Assembly (NCBI GenBank): GCA_946480675.1
Contig: CAMLKS010000144.1
Span: forward strand, 1-6,404
Length of the DNA: 6,404 bases
From: an uncultured Bacteroidota bacterium
Lineage (GTDB): Bacteria; Bacteroidota; Bacteroidia; Chitinophagales; Chitinophagaceae
Reading direction: 5' to 3'
A program made the translations under genes and the position numbers. This document shows positions 5,416-6,404 of this stretch, one piece after another. Numbering within the stretch: position 1 is the stretch's first letter; every line of letters begins with the position of its first letter. The notes under the pieces were generated by a model, which saw nothing but the letters and a program-made list of their open reading frames with translations, did no database searches and was not told where the DNA came from.

Positions 5416-5568
5416 ATGAGAAGCATACTATATATCATCGCTGTAATCCTGATAATAGGATGGATACTGGGTATAACTGCATACAGCGCAGGCGGACTGA
5501 TTCATATCTTACTGGTATTGGCCATTGTATCATTGCTACTGGGCCTTATACGGAGAGGTAATGTATAG
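5416..5568 (+). CDS. lmo0937-family small membrane protein (DUF5670), 50 aa
   Basis: This is a small inner-membrane protein with two hydrophobic helices. Residues 4-21 (I-L-Y-I-I-A-V-I-L-I-I-G-W-I-L-G) form the first. A short turn with Y-S-A-G-G (23-27) is followed by L-I-H-I-L-L-V-L-A-I-V-S-L-L (28-41), with a basic end R-R-G-N-V. The pattern L-Y-x-I-A-V-I-L-x-I-x-W-x-L-G ... G-G-x-I-H-I-L-L-V-x-A-I is the signature of the lmo0937/DUF5670 family, and the 48-52 aa length is typical. Its function is unknown; members are widespread next to stress genes. The frame is too short for standard ORF cut-offs but starts with ATG, is preceded by candidate promoter copy B and followed by a terminator at 5645. 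Confidence 0.9.
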   Translation: MRSILYIIAVILIIGWILGITAYSAGGLIHILLVLAIVSLLLGLIRRGNV

Positions 5569-5629
5569 CTCCGAAAATATAGATTACTAACAAGCCTCTT
5601 TTTTATTCCTCTTATATATATTCCTCTCT

Positions 5630-5761
5630 TTATTCTACAAATTGGCTACGCTTCCGGGCGTAGCTTTCTTCTTTTATATGCCTGCCTGCCATTGCAACAA
5701 AATGGGGCAATTGTCTTTCTCTTCCACATTTTAAGAGCATCTTTCCACACTTACAGTGCAT
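5630..5761 (-). CDS. possible small cysteine-rich protein (43 aa)
   Basis: A minus-strand frame starts at the ATG at 5761 and ends at TAA (5632-5630). It begins M-H-C-K-C-G-K-M and has a third cysteine in K-C-G-R (11-14), with histidines at 2, 20 and 28, so it could bind zinc. The second half is basic with Arg, Lys and Glu. The open frame continues 13 codons upstream without another start codon. Against it: GGA, AGA and AGG codons are used more than in the neighbours, its 3' part coincides with the terminator hairpin of the plus-strand gene, and I know no family. A chance frame is quite possible. Confidence 0.25.
   Translation of the reverse strand: MHCKCGKMLLKCGRERQLPHFVAMAGRHIKEESYARKRSQFVE
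5645..5676 (+). terminator. intrinsic terminator of the lmo0937-family gene
   Basis: A 7-bp perfect stem GCTACGC (5645-5651) / GCGTAGC (5658-5664) around TTCCGG is followed by TTTCTTCTTTTA. It lies 77 bases after the stop at 5568. Confidence 0.72.
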
Positions 5762-5832
5762 CGTTTCCGGGATGAAAAAACAGTGGTAGCGCTTATGTGC
5801 TCAGCAATAGGCAGTTGTGCTGAAACGGTTTG

Positions 5833-5857
5833 CTGGCATGCTTTTTCATACTAAGTG
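5833..5857 (+). promoter_or_regulatory. candidate stress promoter, TGGCATG + T-tract motif (copy C)
   Basis: CTGGCATG (TGGCA at 5834-5838) is followed by CTTTTTCATACTA. It is 44 bp before the ATG at 5878. ACTAAAA (5861-5867) matches copy A, and AAAAACTTA (5864-5872) matches copy B. An inverted repeat 11 bp upstream (5801-5806 / 5818-5823) could bind an activator, though this is speculative. Confidence 0.48.
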
Positions 5858-5877
5858 AGTACTAAAAACTTAATGTT

Positions 5878-6180
5878 ATGGCAAACGAAAGAAATCAAAA
5901 TCAGAACCAAAACCAAAACCAGAATCGCAATCAGCAAAATGAAAACAACCGCGACCTGAACCAGAACCAACAACGTACTGCCGGCCGCAATGAAGACCAG
6001 CGCACTACGAATGAACCATTGGAAACACAAGGCAGCGGCGGTGCCCGTGGTTATGAAACAGAACGCGAACAAAATGAAGTAAACCGCGAAAGAGAAGAAC
6101 TGAACTCGCCAACTACACCTCAGCGTGAAAATGACCGAGGCATGTCTTCTCCGGGCCGTCAGAGCGATGAACAACGCTAA
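5878..6180 (+). CDS. Asn/Gln/Arg/Glu-rich disordered protein, hydrophilin-like (100 aa)
   Basis: This is an extremely hydrophilic, probably unfolded cytoplasmic protein. By count it has 19 Asn, 16 Gln, 14 Glu and 14 Arg, 63 of 100 residues. It has one aromatic (Tyr59) and no Lys, Cys, Trp, Phe, Ile or His. Residues 6-19 are an Asn-Gln dipeptide repeat (N-Q five times, N-R, N-Q), encoded by near-identical hexanucleotides at 5893-5934. The middle is Gly-rich (G-S-G-G-A-R-G), and the C-terminus is Arg/Glu/Ser/Pro-rich. There is no signal peptide or membrane helix. Composition alone suggests a desiccation or osmotic-stress protein (hydrophilin/LEA-like or KGG-like), and its neighbours and promoter-like element agree, but no known motif proves this. 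The use of Arg as the only strong base is odd. The coding frame is supported by promoter copy C upstream and a strong terminator downstream. Confidence 0.82.
   Translation: MANERNQNQNQNQNQNRNQQNENNRDLNQNQQRTAGRNEDQRTTNEPLETQGSGGARGYETEREQNEVNREREELNSPTTPQRENDRGMSSPGRQSDEQR
5893..5934 (+). repeat. in-frame hexanucleotide repeat encoding (Asn-Gln)n
   Basis: Seven tandem copies of AA[T/C]CA[A/G] (one with CGC in place of CAR) encode residues 6-19 of the disordered protein. The unit is a multiple of three, so slippage would change the repeat length without shifting the frame. Confidence 0.85.
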
Positions 6181-6221
6181 TTGAAGTAGCCCTTTCCTTT
6201 TTTAGGTTAAACTTCATAAAT

Positions 6222-6268
6222 ACTATTTGCGTTTGCACACAAGGTGCATCGTAAATAGTTTTTTTTTA
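6222..6268 (+). terminator. strong intrinsic terminator of the disordered-protein gene
   Basis: ACTATTTGCG (6222-6231) pairs with CGTAAATAGT (6250-6259) with one G-T wobble. An inner stem GCAC (6235-6238) / GTGC (6244-6247) adds stability, and a run of about ten T residues ends at 6268. It lies 42 bases after the stop at 6180. Confidence 0.88.
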
Positions 6269-6365
6269 TACCGGTGTTTTCACGAGTATTTTGTATGTAT
6301 AAAGCACTTTACTTTTACAGGCCCTGACACTCTATCATTTTTTCATGTATTAGTTTATAGGTTAG

Positions 6366-6397
6366 CGGCAGGCTGAATAAGCCTGCTGTGTTTTTTT
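6366..6397 (+). terminator. second plus-strand terminator, no gene before it
   Basis: CGGCAGGCT (6366-6374) pairs with AGCCTGCTG (6380-6388), nine pairs with one wobble, around GAATA. After TG comes a run of seven T residues (6391-6397). Between the previous terminator (6268) and this one there is no reading frame longer than about ten codons. It may back up the first terminator or end a small non-coding RNA. Confidence 0.75.
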
Positions 6398-6404
6398 GAA
6401 GTGG

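Larger units (their letters stand above)
5569..5877. other. 309-bp intergenic region between the DUF5670 and N/Q-rich genes
   Basis: The first part is pyrimidine-rich on the plus strand (5590-5640). It contains the terminator hairpin at 5645-5664, a possible minus-strand 43-aa gene (5630-5761), an inverted repeat TCAGCA (5801-5806) / TGCTGA (5818-5823), and the TGGCA promoter-like element at 5834 shared with other genes here. Nothing else stands out. Confidence 0.6.

Noticed and set aside
5893..5934. CRISPR-like array at the short repeat
   Set aside because: The unit is six bases with no spacers, and it lies in frame within a coding region encoding Asn-Gln.

Overview
The window looks like chromosomal DNA of a Bacteroidota bacterium, most likely close to Chitinophagaceae. 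The reasons are A-rich leaders without Shine-Dalgarno sequences, short exported proteins of a Bacteroidota type, and family content (PA2169/DUF2383, DUF4142, lmo0937/DUF5670, DinB, a T9SS-CTD-like fold). I see no rRNA, tRNA, CRISPR array, transposase, phage gene or origin. It reads as ordinary chromosome with a stress-flavoured gene cluster on its right half.

Left half (about 1-2700), genes mostly on the minus strand. A probable 3' end of a plus-strand gene (stop at 15-17) converges on the minus strand across a bidirectional terminator (22-53). Next come an 88-aa small beta protein (91-357) and a previously unlisted 55-aa two-helix membrane protein with a TTG start (397-564). Further right are a secreted six-cysteine protein (786-1181), a DinB-superfamily protein (1281-1751), a 403-bp gap with hairpins (1752-2154), and a predicted small outer-membrane beta-barrel (2155-2685).

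Right half (about 2850-6404), genes on the plus strand. A 105-aa exported protein is little more than one T9SS-CTD/DUF3244-like beta-sandwich (2852-3169). A two-gene operon follows: a PA2169-family four-helix-bundle protein (3302-3766) and a DUF4142 lipoprotein (3800-4381), closed by a very strong terminator (4424-4460). After it come an SDR oxidoreductase of the YhdF/YghA general-stress type (4495-5340), a 50-aa lmo0937-family membrane protein (5416-5568), and a 100-aa Asn/Gln/Arg/Glu-rich disordered protein without lysine (5878-6180). The window ends with two plus-strand terminators (6222-6268 and 6366-6397).

How they may work together: DUF2383, DUF4142, stress-type SDR, lmo0937-like and hydrophilin-like proteins are families often found together in stress or stationary-phase gene sets, so co-regulation is plausible. 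The most interesting signal is a shared TGGCA[C/T][A/G]-plus-T-tract element. It lies 44-47 bp before the start codons of three of these genes (3302, 5416, 5878), and a fourth copy lies upstream of the small membrane protein on the minus strand. It resembles the -24 half of a sigma-54 promoter but lacks the canonical -12 GC, so it may mark a stress regulon read by an alternative sigma factor.
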